Positions 35,859 to 46,700 of a stretch of DNA of 64,000 nucleotides are shown here, piece after piece. The stretch spans positions 1 to 64,000 of the forward strand of contig NZ_RQHV01000043.1 of assembly GCF_004771005.1 (NCBI RefSeq), given 5' to 3'. The stretch is from Leptospira ilyithenensis (lineage in GTDB: Bacteria > Spirochaetota > Leptospiria > Leptospirales > Leptospiraceae). The translations under genes and the position numbers were made by a program. How positions within the stretch are numbered: position 1 is the first letter of the stretch; each line of letters opens with the position of its first letter. A model generated the notes under the pieces. The model did no database searches and was not told where the DNA came from. It saw only the letters and a program-made list of their open reading frames with translations.

Positions 35859-38321
35859 ATGGATAACCAAACTTTCGTTTTAGTCTGGGCCGTTTTATTC
35901 AACCTTATCATAACATCTGCATTATTTTATATCTCGACGAAAAAGGATTTTTCTTTCGGATTGAGATCCATCTCCGTTGCTTTTTTTATTTTAGAACTGA
36001 GATTCTTTTGTCTTCTTTTCGATGAAATATGGAGAACTCCGATCCTATTTCCCATGGCGGAGATTCTAAGTCTGTCCTCCGGTTGTTTTTTGATTCATAG
36101 TTATTTTAAATTAGCTAAGAAAAAAATCAAAACCAGCTATCTATATCTTTTATTCGTATCGGGAACCGCTTCCATCCTGATATTATATTTCCTCCAAATC
36201 GGATTGCCTTATCTGGCAATACCGAATGTAATCGTCACATCCGCCGGATTTTTCCTGCTTGGGCTAGGTTTCTTTTTTCATAGGGAATTTTCACCTAATC
36301 TAAAAAAGGTTATCGCCTACATTGCGTGGATCATTGCAATTCACAGATTGAATTACCCGATCACACTTGGCATAGACTACTTAAAACCTTGGGGATATTT
36401 GATCAACGGAACTCTCGTATTTGCGCTAGGAGTGGGAATCATTATTATTTTTCAGCTAATCCATCAAAAAAAGTTAATTGAGTCTAACGAAGAATTGGAG
36501 GCGGTTCAAAAGAAAATAAAAGAAATCAATCTCCGTCTTCTGATTTTAAACAATCAAACTCCCGCAATACTTTATAGCATTCGGCTTGATCCGTCACCTC
36601 ACTTTGATTATGTGAATTATCAGGCGTCCAATTTGACTGGGTATAGTATCCAGGAATTTTACGAAGACAAGGAAATCCTGGAAAAGATCATTTTTCATAG
36701 GGACAAAGAAAAGTTCGCGCTTTTCGTTGAAGGAACCTCCCCTATTTTGCTAAGATGGGTTCATAAAAACGGAAAAATACTTTGGACTGAACATTATACT
36801 ACGATCGTCTCCGATGAAAGTGGGCACCCGATTTCCATCGACGGAGTTGCGTTGAATGTTACCGAAACAAAGAACGCTGAGAAATCCCTTGCTCTGGAAA
36901 AAAACCTGAACTTGACCGTATTCGAAAATGCGGCGAGCTTGCTGATTATCACTTCCAAACAAGGATTGATCGAAAATTTCAATTCCTCGGCAGAGCATCT
37001 AATGGGGATTAATCGGTATGAAGCGATAGGAAAGTTTATTTATGATATCATGCTGCTTGCCACAGACAGAAAGGCATTACAGGATTTGATCGAAGACATT
37101 TCGGATTTTCAATATATCACGGAAAGTATCACTCTTCGTTGTATTTCCAAAGACAATCAAATCAGATTTTTGGAATGGAGACTTGGTACGATCAAAAACA
37201 GAACAGGCGAAATCATCAAAATCATTTGGATCGGTATCGATCAGACTTTAAAACGAAAAGCCGAAATTGAACTGAATGAACTCAATAAATCCTTGGAAAA
37301 TAAGATTCTGGAAAGAACTCTTGAGTTGCAAAACAAAAATTCGGATTTGAATAAGGCCTTGGAGAACCTCAGTAAAACACAGGAAAAACTGATTCACTCA
37401 GAAAAACTAGCGTCCCTCGGACAACTGATCGCCGGGTTATCCCATGAAATCAATAACCCGATAGGAGCCATAAAAGCATCGACCGAAACGTTACATAGAG
37501 AATGGGAAGATGACTACAGTTCAAAAAACAGGCAAGTCATAGAAGACAATATTTTAGAACTGACGAAATTATCTGACATTAATATTGGTTTAACGACAGG
37601 GATTACGAATCGGAAACTGCGGAAAGAACTGAAGACAAAGCTGGAAACAAAAGGAATCAAACTTGCGGAAGCTTATGCGGAACTTTTAACGGATGCGGGA
37701 GTAGTAGACGTTGGTAACGATGATCTAGATTTGATTTCCAGTTGCGATAGCCCGGAAACTTACAGCCAATTGAGAAGAATTTTGGTGATCAACGGATCAA
37801 TGAATCATATTTTTTCCGCAACCAAACGACTTGCTAGAATTACATACGCCTTAAAGAATTTTGCAGGGATTCAATCCGATAGCGCGTTAACACCTTACAA
37901 ACTGGAAGATACGATTTATTCCGCTCTCAATCTTTACAAAGATCATTTTACAAAGACTGTAACCTTAGTCACCAAATTTGAGTTTGATGGACATATCCAT
38001 TGCAATCCTTCCGACTTGATTCAGATGTGGTCCAATTTTATTTTGAATAGTCTCCAAGCGATGAATTACCAGGGAACTCTCACTCTTAGAACCGGAGTCA
38101 AAGGAAATTTTATCGAAGTTTCAATAGAAGATACCGGTTCGGGCATAAGCGAAGAGAACAGGTCAAAAATATTTCAACCCTTCTTTTCAACGAAAGAAGC
38201 CGGAGACGGTGTCGGACTAGGGCTTTATTTGATTAAGGAAATTGTAAAACACCATCATGGACAAGTTTCCTTTGAATCAAAGGAAACAAGAACAAAGTTT
38301 TTAGTCCAATTTCCTATTTAA
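35859..38321 (+). CDS. Membrane PAS-domain sensor histidine kinase
   Basis: 820 residues. Residues 1-205 hold about seven membrane helices. Two PAS domains follow (about 228-340, and 355-465 starting ENAASLLIITSKQGLIENFN). After a coiled coil comes the H-box LGQLIAGLSHEINNP (His about 529). A stretch of some 130 residues then intervenes before SATKRLARITYALKNFA, where a normal DHp helix 2 would follow at once. The ATPase boxes NFILNSLQAM, EDTGSGISEEN and GVGLGLYLIKEIVKHHHGQV are intact. It closes the che operon and overlaps the convergent purM gene by eight bases. Confidence 0.9.
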   Translation: MDNQTFVLVWAVLFNLIITSALFYISTKKDFSFGLRSISVAFFILELRFFCLLFDEIWRTPILFPMAEILSLSSGCFLIHSYFKLAKKKIKTSYLYLLFVSGTASILILYFLQIGLPYLAIPNVIVTSAGFFLLGLGFFFHREFSPNLKKVIAYIAWIIAIHRLNYPITLGIDYLKPWGYLINGTLVFALGVGIIIIFQLIHQKKLIESNEELEAVQKKIKEINLRLLILNNQTPAILYSIRLDPSPHFDYVNYQASNLTGYSIQEFYEDKEILEKIIFHRDKEKFALFVEGTSPILLRWVHKNGKILWTEHYTTIVSDESGHPISIDGVALNVTETKNAEKSLALEKNLNLTVFENAASLLIITSKQGLIENFNSSAEHLMGINRYEAIGKFIYDIMLLATDRKALQDLIEDISDFQYITESITLRCISKDNQIRFLEWRLGTIKNRTGEIIKIIWIGIDQTLKRKAEIELNELNKSLENKILERTLELQNKNSDLNKALENLSKTQEKLIHSEKLASLGQLIAGLSHEINNPIGAIKASTETLHREWEDDYSSKNRQVIEDNILELTKLSDINIGLTTGITNRKLRKELKTKLETKGIKLAEAYAELLTDAGVVDVGNDDLDLISSCDSPETYSQLRRILVINGSMNHIFSATKRLARITYALKNFAGIQSDSALTPYKLEDTIYSALNLYKDHFTKTVTLVTKFEFDGHIHCNPSDLIQMWSNFILNSLQAMNYQGTLTLRTGVKGNFIEVSIEDTGSGISEENRSKIFQPFFSTKEAGDGVGLGLYLIKEIVKHHHGQVSFESKETRTKFLVQFPI

Positions 38322-39345
38322 AATGAATCTTGGCACTCTCATCCACTTCGCCAATCTTCACGCCGGATTCTCCCAAAGTTCGTAGCTGGGAAAGTAAATT
38401 TGATTCCTCTTTCGGATCGACAACCAAAATATAGCCCACTCCCATATTGAAAGTGGCAAACATATCTTCTTCTTTCAGCTTATGATCTGTTTTCAGTTTT
38501 TCAAATACATAGGAAGAAGGTAAGTTGGTTTTTGTGATTTGCGCTCCGAGTCCTTTAGGTAAGACCCTTGGGATGTTTTCATAAAATCCCCCTCCGGTGA
38601 TATGAACCATTCCTTTGATGGAAACTTTTTCAATTAGCTCCAAAATCAATTTTACATAAATTTTTGTGGGAATAAAAACATGTTTTTCGATAAATTCCAA
38701 TTCGGAAGAATTTGTAGGTAATTTACCATTTGGCAAAAGCAATTTTCTAATGAGCGAAAAACCGTTGCTATGTGGTCCGCTGGAAGGCAACCCTATGATG
38801 GAATCTCCTTTTTTAATGGATCCTCCATCTATCATTTTGGATTTTTCCACAGCACCTACTACAAATCCGGCCAAATCGTATTCTTCCGCATCCATAAGCC
38901 CCGGATGTTCCGCAGTTTCCCCTCCGACAAGAGAGCAGTCCGCGAGTTTACATCCTTCCACAATGCCCGAAACGATCTGTTCCATTTTTTGTACATTCAG
39001 TTTTCCACATGCAATATAGTCTTGAAAAAAGAGGGGTTTTCCTCCGTTTACCAATATATCATTCACACACATTGCTACCAAATCAATACCAACTGTGTTG
39101 TGTTTGTCGAGCTGTCTTGCGATTTCCAGTTTGGTTCCCACCCCATCCGTGCCGGAGAGTAAAATCGGTTGATTGTAATTTTTTAAAAAACTAACATCAT
39201 AACATGCGGCAAATCCACCAAGCCCGCCTAGAACGTTCTTATTATGTGTGGAAGCTACGTTTTGTTTGATTCTTTGGACAAACTCTTGTCCTTTTTCGGT
39301 ATCAACACCGGAATCTTTATATGATATGGGACTTGCATCAGACAT
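38314..39345 (-). CDS. purM: Phosphoribosylformylglycinamidine cyclo-ligase
   Basis: 343 residues from the ATG at 39345, which has AGGAAG eight bases upstream; an in-frame GTG at 39354 is less well placed. It makes AIR from FGAM with ATP. Family blocks seen are LLSGTDGVGTKLEIARQLDK, DLVAMCVNDILVNGG, DYIACGKL, GGETAEHPG, GDSIIGLPSSGPHSNGFSL and HITGGGFYENIPRVLP. It overlaps the end of murI by eight bases, so translation is coupled. The other pur gene in the window (purT) is distant. Confidence 0.95.
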   Translation of the reverse strand: MSDASPISYKDSGVDTEKGQEFVQRIKQNVASTHNKNVLGGLGGFAACYDVSFLKNYNQPILLSGTDGVGTKLEIARQLDKHNTVGIDLVAMCVNDILVNGGKPLFFQDYIACGKLNVQKMEQIVSGIVEGCKLADCSLVGGETAEHPGLMDAEEYDLAGFVVGAVEKSKMIDGGSIKKGDSIIGLPSSGPHSNGFSLIRKLLLPNGKLPTNSSELEFIEKHVFIPTKIYVKLILELIEKVSIKGMVHITGGGFYENIPRVLPKGLGAQITKTNLPSSYVFEKLKTDHKLKEEDMFATFNMGVGYILVVDPKEESNLLSQLRTLGESGVKIGEVDESAKIHFK

Positions 39346-40141
39346 GTCTTTCACTTCCTTTTAGATCAATCAGTACAATTTTAGAATTTTCCGCGAATTT
39401 ATTTACGATCAAATTTGTTGTGTGGATATATTTTTCATTGGAAGTATTCAGAAAAATCTCCAAATGATTTTGTCCCCGGGAGTTCAACCCGAGAACATTT
39501 TTGATATGAATGGCAGTTCCCGAATTTCCCTCATAGACGGATACATCGGGATAATGTTTCAAAATACGTTCCTTTAAAAAAACATAATGAGTGCATCCCA
39601 AAACAAAAACGTCCGTCTCTTTTATTACAGATAGAATCTTTCCATTTAAAAGATCCCAAGCTTCATCTAATAAACATTCATCGATCAACTTGGCAAGTCC
39701 TTCGCAAGGTACTGCAATGTAGTTGTTTCGTTTTGGTAAAGTATCCAACAGGTTTTTGAATTTTTCCTCTTTCAATGTCAATTCCGTAGCAAAAATTGCA
39801 ACCGGCTTGTTCGGATGGGAAAGAGAAGCAGGTTTGACTGCAGGCTCCATTCCGAAAATAGGAATCTTATGTGTATCGCGAAGAAAACCGGCGGCAGCGG
39901 ATGTAGCGGTGTTGCACGCAAATAGCACCGCCTTACAATCCTTACCTTGCAAATACCGAAATGCATTTTCAGACAACTCAATTACCTTTTCTTTGGACAG
40001 CGAACCGTAAGGGCTATTTTGCAAATCGGAATAATATACAAAATCGATATTGCCCAACTCTTTCCAAAGCGACTCTAAAACGGAAAGTCCTCCGAGGCCC
40101 GAATCAAATAATCCGATCCGATATCTGGAATCCGAAGCCAT
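39338..40141 (-). CDS. murI: Glutamate racemase
   Basis: 267 residues from the ATG at 40141, whose first base is the last base of the upstream TGA. It makes D-glutamate for peptidoglycan. The two catalytic cysteines are visible: Cys76 in VLFACNTATSAA and Cys about 185 in VLGCTHYVFL. The opening IGLFDSGLGGLSVL and YYSDLQNSPYG are diagnostic. The coupled order aminotransferase-murI-purM suggests one transcript. Confidence 0.95.
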   Translation of the reverse strand: MASDSRYRIGLFDSGLGGLSVLESLWKELGNIDFVYYSDLQNSPYGSLSKEKVIELSENAFRYLQGKDCKAVLFACNTATSAAAGFLRDTHKIPIFGMEPAVKPASLSHPNKPVAIFATELTLKEEKFKNLLDTLPKRNNYIAVPCEGLAKLIDECLLDEAWDLLNGKILSVIKETDVFVLGCTHYVFLKERILKHYPDVSVYEGNSGTAIHIKNVLGLNSRGQNHLEIFLNTSNEKYIHTTNLIVNKFAENSKIVLIDLKGSERHV

Positions 40142-41442
40142 CAAGACCTTAGATATTGGCTAATTGATTCGGCGAGTGTTTTGTAAATCCAATCGAACTT
40201 AGAATCGTCTTCTTCCAGTAAGGTGACCCTGAATCCGTTCAGAGAACAACAGAAAGAACTCAAAGGAACCACACAGATTCCGGCCGATGCAAGCAAATGT
40301 AACACAAACCTTCGGTCCAAAGCGGCTTTGGAAAGAAGAGGTTCCACATATTCTTTCACTTTAACGTTTGTTATTGGCAAGGACATATTGTCTTTCAATG
40401 CTCCTTCGTCGAAAAGAACCGTCAGGTAAAACGCGCCCTTGGGTTGTACTACCTTCACACCTCCTATTCCGTCAAAGGCTCTCGTAGCTTTTTCCGCCCG
40501 TTTTTTAAACTTTTCATTCCTTCGTTTTAAATGAGGGATAAAGTCAGGGTGGGAATACACCCTCGGAATGGACAACTGAGGAAGGGTGGTAGAACAGACT
40601 TCCAACATCTTTGCATCTAACAGAGATTTGATGTATCTGTCGAAGACAGGATCGTTCTTACGATTGAAAATTTCAAGCCAACCGCAGCGTGCTCCCGGCC
40701 AGGGAAATTCTTTGGAAATGGACCGAAGAGAAAGCCCGCACACCGTATCACCGATCACTTCGGAAAGATGGATGGAACCACCTTCGGAATAATTTACATG
40801 TGCGTATGTTTCGTCACAGATCAGAATGATATCGTATTTTTCACAGATCTTTACAATCTCGTGCATCATTTCCTTCGGGTAGACTGCGCCTGTGGGATTG
40901 TCCGGATTGATAAGTAGTATCCCCGCAATGGAATCATTGTATTTCACTTTATTTTCAATGTCTTCCAGGTCAGGCATCCACTCGTTGTCAGGATTCAGTT
41001 TGTATGTTAGGTGCTCATACCCGGAGTGTGCAGCCTCGGCGGAAGACAAAGTGGAATATGCAGGCGATGGCCCGAGAATACGCGCTTCCCTTCGCATAAA
41101 TCCGAAGATCTTTGCTACGGCATCACCTAGTCCGTTAAAAAATAAAATATCATCGTGGGTAATCCTGGCCCCACCTCTTTCGTTCACTTTGTTCGCTAAG
41201 AATTTTCTTGTTCCTTCGTCCCCTTGCGTGGCGGTGTAGGCCCAAGACTTATTTTCCTGAACGAGACCTTGAACGATTTCTTTCATCCAAGGTACAATGG
41301 CTTCACCCTTCTCGATCGGATCGCCAATATTTTCCCAGGTGATCGAAACACCTAACTCTTGTATGTTCTTTGCGATGCCTACGATTTGTCTGATCTCGTA
41401 AATGAGTGCATCTGCTCCGGAATGGACTATATTTCTTCTCAT
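40141..41442 (-). CDS. PLP-dependent class I/II aminotransferase
   Basis: 433 residues. The PLP lysine sits in RSISKEFPWPGARCGW (about 241). LLINPDNPTGAVYP and ILICDETYAHVNYSE provide the Asn, Asp and Tyr contacts, and the C-terminal Arg for the substrate carboxylate is likely in GFRVTLLE. The opening IYEIRQIVGIAKNIQELG resembles the alanine/aspartate aminotransferase subgroup of fold type I. Alanine or a related amino acid is a reasonable donor, but the substrate is not fixed by sequence. It is 12 bases after the HtrA-like gene. Confidence 0.9.
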   Translation of the reverse strand: MRRNIVHSGADALIYEIRQIVGIAKNIQELGVSITWENIGDPIEKGEAIVPWMKEIVQGLVQENKSWAYTATQGDEGTRKFLANKVNERGGARITHDDILFFNGLGDAVAKIFGFMRREARILGPSPAYSTLSSAEAAHSGYEHLTYKLNPDNEWMPDLEDIENKVKYNDSIAGILLINPDNPTGAVYPKEMMHEIVKICEKYDIILICDETYAHVNYSEGGSIHLSEVIGDTVCGLSLRSISKEFPWPGARCGWLEIFNRKNDPVFDRYIKSLLDAKMLEVCSTTLPQLSIPRVYSHPDFIPHLKRRNEKFKKRAEKATRAFDGIGGVKVVQPKGAFYLTVLFDEGALKDNMSLPITNVKVKEYVEPLLSKAALDRRFVLHLLASAGICVVPLSSFCCSLNGFRVTLLEEDDSKFDWIYKTLAESISQYLRS

Positions 41443-41454
41443 AGTATTTAAAAA

Positions 41455-42582
41455 TCACGGACCTTTGCGATACGAAGTCTCCACAAGAGGCACGGATAAT
41501 TCCAACTCTTGGGTATCCCTCAATATCTTCAACCGTAAGACTCCCCCAAGGCCCACAAGACCCACCTGTTCACGCAAATCGTTTATATTATGGACCATCA
41601 TCCCGTTGGCGCCCTTGATAAAGTCGTAACGGCGGAGCCCCGCTCTTTCGGCGCTCGAGGTAGGCTCAATATCATAAACAAGTACTCCGATCGTATCTTT
41701 TGGAATTCCCAGAGATTTGCGATGGTCGGGAAGAGGTGTGGTTGCCATTACTCCGAGAGTGGCAGGACGGATATTTTGGCCCACATTCTGCTCGATTTGG
41801 CGCAGGACCTTTTTGGCATAATTGATGGGGATGGCAAATCCGATCCCGGAACTCGATCCGGAGGCAGAACGAATCATCCGATTGATCCCCACGACTTCCC
41901 CATAAATATTAAGAAGAGGACCACCGCTTGAGCCGGGGTTGATCGCCGTATCGGTTTGGATATGGGTCTGCCCCGTTTCATCCAGATCCTCTCTGGACTT
42001 GGCGGAAACCACTCCGACTGTAAAAGTTTTTTCCAACCCGTAAGGAGAACCAACTGCAATCGCCCAGTCCCCTACTTCTATCTCATCCGAATTACCCAAA
42101 AATGCTGGCGTAAAACGGTCATTACTCGGTATTTTTAGAAGTGCAATGTCAGCCCTTTCATGGCTTCCCACATAACGTGCAGGAAAGATGCGACCGTCTG
42201 GCATGATGATTTCAATGATCTCCGCATTTTTGATCACATGGTAATTGGTCACCACAAATCCCCTCTCATCGATGATAAACCCGCTTCCCAAAGAGGAAAT
42301 CCTTTCATCTCTAGTTTCTCCGAAAGCATAAGGGTGAAAAATCATCTCCGTTTTTTTGGTGCGAATGGAGACTACGAAGGCTTGTGCCACTCTGTACACA
42401 TTCCGAAAACTCGACTGAAGTTGAATGGCCTGGTTTTGTTTCCCGGAGGAAATGGGCTTTGGAGTTGCGAAAACTTTAGAAACGGAAGAACGGATCTCCG
42501 GAAAGAAAATCGCAATGAGTAAGACAAATACCAACCCAAAGTTAATGTAGACGACAGGCGGAATGGGGTATTTTCTTTCCAT
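41455..42582 (-). CDS. HtrA/DegS-like membrane-anchored serine protease
   Basis: 375 residues from the ATG at 42582. An N-terminal membrane anchor (residues 6-25) precedes a trypsin-like domain with His in VVTNYHVIKN (about 113), Asp in ERADIALLKI (about 143) and Ser in INPGSSGGPLLN (about 218), and one PDZ domain from about residue 270. One PDZ and an anchor point to a DegS-like periplasmic stress protease. The start is unsettled: GGGAGG lies 14 bases before this ATG, and in-frame TTG/ATG codons at 42606 and 42618 would overlap the divergent gene. Confidence 0.92.
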   Translation of the reverse strand: MERKYPIPPVVYINFGLVFVLLIAIFFPEIRSSVSKVFATPKPISSGKQNQAIQLQSSFRNVYRVAQAFVVSIRTKKTEMIFHPYAFGETRDERISSLGSGFIIDERGFVVTNYHVIKNAEIIEIIMPDGRIFPARYVGSHERADIALLKIPSNDRFTPAFLGNSDEIEVGDWAIAVGSPYGLEKTFTVGVVSAKSREDLDETGQTHIQTDTAINPGSSGGPLLNIYGEVVGINRMIRSASGSSSGIGFAIPINYAKKVLRQIEQNVGQNIRPATLGVMATTPLPDHRKSLGIPKDTIGVLVYDIEPTSSAERAGLRRYDFIKGANGMMVHNINDLREQVGLVGLGGVLRLKILRDTQELELSVPLVETSYRKGP

Positions 42583-42585
42583 ACA

Positions 42586-43665
42586 ATGCCAACTTACCTC
42601 CCACAATCTCCAGTTCAATTTCTTTGTCTAACGAAAAAGAAAATCCATTCGGGAGCCGTTTTTTTAATTCTATTTACCCAAATCCAATGTATCCCCTACT
42701 TATTTCATCTCGGCAAAGAACAATCCAAAATCATTTTAGGAAGAGAAAAGATCGAATCCGTTTTGAAATCTCCCCACCTGGAACCGAAAATCAAAGAAAA
42801 ATTAAAACTGATTCAGGATGCCAGAAAGTTCGCAATCTCCAAACTGGCGTTAAATGAAAAAGGCGGATTCGAATATTTTACAATGCTCGATCGGGATGAA
42901 ATCGGTTGGAATGTGAGTGCTTCTTCCCCCATTGCATTCGAATCCTACACATGGTGGTTTCCCATTGCAGGCAAAGTTCCCTACAAAGGATTCTTTGATA
43001 AAACTTATGCGGAAGAACTGAACGATGAATTAAAAAAAGAAGGTTATGATACCAGAATCCGGGTCATCGGAGGTTACTCTACCTTGGGCTGGTTCTCAGA
43101 TCCGGTATTGTCCCCCCAGCTAACATGGAAAAGCCACCGGCTGGTCGGTTTGGTATTTCATGAGATGGCACACGCGACTGCCTACTTGGCGGGAGACAGC
43201 GACCTAAATGAGTCTTACGCCAGTTTTGTGGAAGAAAAAGGAGTAGAAGCGTATTACACCGAAAAGGAAGGAAAGGATAGTTCTCACATTAAAGAATTTT
43301 TTCAGGAAAAAAAAGCCAGGACATCTTCTTTGAAAATTCTAAAAAACTATGCCTTAAAACTGGACTCACTCTACAAAAAAGAAATTCCAAAGGAAGAAAA
43401 ACTTGCTGAGAAGAAAAAGATCATAGAAGAATTCAAAATGGAAATCGTGCGATTGAAATTCATACCTGAAGAAAAAATTGCAGAGTTTCGAAAACGCGAA
43501 TGGAATAATGAAGACTTTTTAGGTGTTTTGCGTTATCATTCCGGAGAAGGTTCGTTTGAAATATTATTCGGAAAAGCAAACGGAGATTTCAAAACATTTC
43601 ATAAACTGGTGCGCGACTTATTTCAGCTTTCCGCAGAAGAAAGAAAAAAATTTTTAGAATACTGA
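42586..43665 (+). CDS. Lipoprotein aminopeptidase-like protein (COG4324 type)
   Basis: 359 residues. The N-terminal KKKIHSGAVFLILFTQIQC looks like a lipoprotein signal preceded by a 17-residue hydrophilic leader. The family patterns are SYTWWFPIAGKVPYKGFFD and the zinc motif LVFHEMAHATAYLAGDSDLNESYASFVEEKG (quoted here only as landmarks: HEMAH about 196 and the downstream NESYASF). This matches the predicted aminopeptidase group COG4324. The start is three bases from the divergent htrA start, with no clear ribosome site, so the two genes must share regulatory DNA within each other's coding sequence. Confidence 0.85.
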   Translation: MPTYLPQSPVQFLCLTKKKIHSGAVFLILFTQIQCIPYLFHLGKEQSKIILGREKIESVLKSPHLEPKIKEKLKLIQDARKFAISKLALNEKGGFEYFTMLDRDEIGWNVSASSPIAFESYTWWFPIAGKVPYKGFFDKTYAEELNDELKKEGYDTRIRVIGGYSTLGWFSDPVLSPQLTWKSHRLVGLVFHEMAHATAYLAGDSDLNESYASFVEEKGVEAYYTEKEGKDSSHIKEFFQEKKARTSSLKILKNYALKLDSLYKKEIPKEEKLAEKKKIIEEFKMEIVRLKFIPEEKIAEFRKREWNNEDFLGVLRYHSGEGSFEILFGKANGDFKTFHKLVRDLFQLSAEERKKFLEY

Positions 43666-43749
43666 AGTTTTCCATTCCCGATAGTAGATCGAACTTATAT
43701 TAGGCGGTCGCTAAGTGCGATAAGGATCTAGAAGCGGGAAATCCGTAAA

Positions 43750-46700
43750 TCAGTCCTCAATCAGCTGAGAAGTGAAAAGTTTGAACCCAGTCCAATAACG
43801 ATCTTCCGGGGCCATGACTCTGGCTTCTTCTTTTGCCTCTTCCAAACGTATCTGCGCCGGCTTCGGAAGTTCGGATCTCTCAAAATATTTTTTCGCAAAT
43901 TTGATATTATGAAGTCCTTTTTGAGTTCCCGAATGAAAAATGAATAACCCGTCCGTCCGATTGCTCAAATGGTAACTCATCACGGGATAATCATTGGAAT
44001 AAAAAGAAATCGTTCCCATTCTATTATTTGAGTAAAAGATCTGCCCCTTTCTTTTTGTAACATCTTCCGATGCGATAGGCAATCCCCCAAGGCTGATAAA
44101 ATGATCCGGACTCCAATCAATTTCGGTAAAATCCAAAAGAGACGAATCCATTCCTTTTTTTGCATTCGTTTCCCAAACAGTCAGATCTCCCAAAATCTTA
44201 TCCTCTGCATTTAAGTTCCGAGGATCATCAACATAACCAAGATTAAATGAATTTGCGGTGAAGGCTGATTTTTTTATAGAAGGCGAATCAAGAAATTTCG
44301 GAATATTTCCCAAATAATAATATTCCAAATCCGGCAATTGAATGGGAACCTTGGAATGAATACCGGTAAGATAGATGTAATGTCTTTTTCCTTTGGAAAG
44401 CCGGAAGGAATTTTTGTATTTATCGGAAACAGCATCTCGTAGTAATGTTTCCAATCCACCGGTCTCGGACTCCAGGAAATATCGCATGATATCTCTGCCT
44501 ATATCCCGATTGTCCGCAAAAAACTCACGACCGGAGGATTTATTCCCGGCAAAGCCGAGCAAGTAAGTTTTTGTTCCCACATCAATCAAAGCGGAAAGAT
44601 CCTGATGCTCGGGAATCTTTTTCTTAAGCCTTTCGCTTAAATCCGAAAACTTGGGAATCTGTTTTCCGAATGTTTTTTTCCCCAGATAACGATCATCATA
44701 CGCCGCCAACTGGTCCCTGGCCATAGCGACATCGAAGAAAACTTCGGAAGAATTCTTTGCAAGAGATTGTTTCAACATATGCAAAATCAAAAACTCCCAT
44801 TCTTCGCGAAGATTTATGCTATAATATTCGTTTTTGAACTGTTTGGCGATCTCATTGAGAAAACCGATATAAGTGGAAGGATTAGACTGGGTAATCTTTG
44901 TATAATATGGAATAAATTCGCCTGCTTTAAGCACATTCAGGGGAATTGTTTTTCCGTAAATATGACCGACCTTCCATTTTAGACCCAGATACTCTTCATC
45001 TAAGAATTGATTTCCGAAACCGATCTTTTCATATCCGGATTCGAATTCCTTAAGATAACGATCTCCCGATTCCACATCTCCCCGAAGATAGAGTTTTTTT
45101 GCGTAGAACAATTGGAAGGTGATCATTCTCATAATGCGCCCCTCTTCTTTTTCTTCCTGCAAAATCAAATCGACCAGAGAATTGACCTCGTTCTTTTTTT
45201 GCAAGCCGACGGACCTGCTCATGAGAGAAAACATAAGAGTCCGGTTCAGATGGGAAAGTTTGCTTAAAACGGAATCGCCCGTAGTTAAAAATTCGGGAGT
45301 CAAAGCAAACGGATCAAAATACCCCTTGATTTGCAAATCTTTCCAACTTTGGTAGAGTTTACGGCGATATTGATCGTAAATGGAGTCCGCATAACCGAAC
45401 TTAGTGAATTCGCGGGAATTGATTTTTTCATCATAACCTTTCCAGTCTTTTCTGAATCCGTAACTGTAGGCAGAAGTGGAAGTCAAATTGGTCAGATAAA
45501 TTTTCTGATCCCCAAAGAGAAATCCTCTGTGAAATAAAATCTCAAGTTCTCTATTCTTTACTACGTTTTTCTCTTTTGTCGTTTTTGCAAAAAAGTTTAA
45601 CTTCTGTAATTCGCCTTCCGCTTCGTAAATCAAGTAATTTTGTAAGTATAAATTTCCTATGCGAAACGCCTGTAAGAAGGAATCTTCCGATTTTTCCACT
45701 TCCATTCTCGCCTGGTTAAACTCACCAAGCCCGTTCACCGATCCTTTCCTAAGTTTGGCGTAAAAACCGATTGCTTTTAGAAAAACATCGGCGTCCGGAC
45801 CTTTCCAATCTGCTGACGAATCCCCGCAGTCTTCCGTAGTTTTTGCGGAAAGACAGCTCACCAGATATTCATACCGGATTCTATTCCTAAAATCGGAATT
45901 GTCATAACGTTTCCAAAGCGGCTCAAAAAATTTTTTCTTTTCTACCTGAGGAAATAATTCCACCTTAAGTTTTGCCAAACGCAATTCCAGCTCAGGCAAT
46001 TTCGGATCGTTATCCCCCAGCAAAGTGGACGCCGTATAATAGTAATTATACGCTTCATTGAAATCTTTTTCTTTTTCCCGGGCAAATCCTTTCTGAATGA
46101 GTTCTTTTGCTTTGGAAGAAAGTAACTCTTTATCAAAAACCTGCTTATCCCAATTTCCCAGAATGATTATATTTTCCGAATTTCCCAGAACGGACAAAGA
46201 AGGATTTCCTGACAACAATTCGTCTTCAGCAGTAGAACCCGAGTAACCTACTACGTTTTGAATCCTTTTGGAACGCAAAACTTCGAATAAATAACCGAAC
46301 CTTTGCCAATCTCCGTTTTTTATGTTTTCCAGAGGGACCGCCGCCATTGAAATTTCAGAACCGGAGGCGGAAAAAATTTCCCTCAAAGGCAGAAGTTCGG
46401 AATGGGAATCGGAAAACAAACTTCCATTAAATGTTCGTTTCTTGTCTGATACCAGAATATCAGTATCGTACAACAGTGGTCCCAATTCATTTTGAACATT
46501 CTGGCGAACTTGGGAAGGATGTTTTTTATCGGTCTTTTCGGTAAGTAATGTCACCCATTTCCAATTTCTTTCATTCCTTTCCGAGAAAAGAGCAGTATGA
46601 TTTCTATCATATATAAAACTAACTGTTGTTTTTGGGGAATTTGCCTTAACCCATTTCGAGACTTGAGCCGTATCCGATTTTGAAAATTCATTTCCCAAAA

